Of a stretch of DNA of 5,507 nucleotides, positions 5,377-5,507 are shown piece after piece. The stretch comes from Acetobacteraceae bacterium (GTDB lineage Bacteria > Pseudomonadota > Alphaproteobacteria > Acetobacterales > Acetobacteraceae), in contig PKWQ01000255.1 of assembly GCA_003133265.1 (NCBI GenBank), positions 1 to 5,507 on the forward strand. The letters are read 5' to 3'. A model generated the notes under the pieces. The model had not been told where the DNA came from, did no database searches, and saw only the letters and a program-made list of their open reading frames with translations. How positions within the stretch are numbered: position 1 is the first letter of the stretch; every line of letters starts with the position of its first letter. The translations under genes were made by a program, and so were the position numbers.

Positions 5377-5507
5377 GTTCGACGCGCGGACTGGTCGTCG
5401 CGCTGTCCGGCGGGGTCGGCGGCGCCAAGCTGGCGCTCGGCCTCAGCCGCGTGCTGCCGGCCGAGGATCTGCTGATCGTTGCCAACACCGGCGACGATTT
5501 CGAGCAT
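5373..5507 (+). CDS. cofD: 2-phospho-L-lactate transferase (CofD/FbiA), N-terminal 45 residues, runs off right edge
   Basis: CofD transfers the phospholactyl-type moiety from its GDP-activated donor to the deazaflavin Fo, forming F420-0 (or its dehydro or glycerate analogue). The first 45 residues show the family's nucleotide-binding opening VVALSGGVGGAKLALGL (8-24, Lys19) and the NTGDDFEH block (38-45). The start is GTG 5373, overlapping the cofE stop TGA in GTGA, with a strong AGGAGG (5357-5362) 10 bases upstream inside cofE. The order cofE-cofD with overlap shows one transcript. The donor (phospholactate, phosphoenolpyruvate or 3-phosphoglycerate) cannot be predicted from this fragment. 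The reading frame is open to the last base, so nothing suggests a break. Confidence 0.93.
   Translation, partial: MSSTRGLVVALSGGVGGAKLALGLSRVLPAEDLLIVANTGDDFEH

Overview
The window is GC-rich (roughly two thirds G+C by eye, with strongly G/C-ending codons) and densely coding. It looks like a chromosomal segment of a free-living proteobacterium, most likely an alphaproteobacterium. That placement is inferred from codon bias and the style of the proteins, not proven. All six genes plus one broken gene are ordinary bacterial genes. I see no tRNA, rRNA, CRISPR array, insertion sequence or phage gene, and no gene-free stretch longer than about 170 bases.

Left part (1-914): the 5' portion of a KDPG/KHG-type aldolase gene runs leftward off the window. 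Divergent from it, across 143 bases, is a small cupin gene that reads rightward but is broken by an apparent one-base deletion near 700-704. Restoring one base recreates an almost perfect two-motif cupin.

Middle part (940-3401, minus strand): a two-gene operon. The upstream gene encodes a 707-residue cytoplasmic molybdopterin / 4Fe-4S oxidoreductase. Its stop codon overlaps, in ATGA, the start of a 113-residue protein that is nearly all one long coiled coil of about 11 unbroken heptads. The function of the small protein is unknown. It ends 25 bases from the end of the cupin gene, in convergent orientation.

Right part (3568-5507, plus strand): a coenzyme F420 operon, separated from the molybdoenzyme gene by a 166-base divergent control region that holds an 11-base direct repeat. 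The first gene encodes an F420-dependent dehydrogenase very close in length and sequence to mycobacterial glucose-6-phosphate dehydrogenase Fgd1, with the cofactor-site and phosphate-binding residues in place. Next come cofE (F420-0:gamma-glutamyl ligase, single-domain form) and, overlapping it by GTGA, the start of cofD (phospholactate-type transferase), which runs off the right edge.

How they fit together: CofD makes F420-0, CofE adds the glutamate tail, and the Fgd-like enzyme uses the finished cofactor to oxidise a substrate, probably a sugar phosphate. F420 genes together with a dedicated F420 reductase are well known in Actinobacteria and scattered in Proteobacteria. This compact user-plus-maker operon is the most interesting content of the window. 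Whether the divergent molybdoenzyme operon is functionally tied to F420 cannot be decided here.
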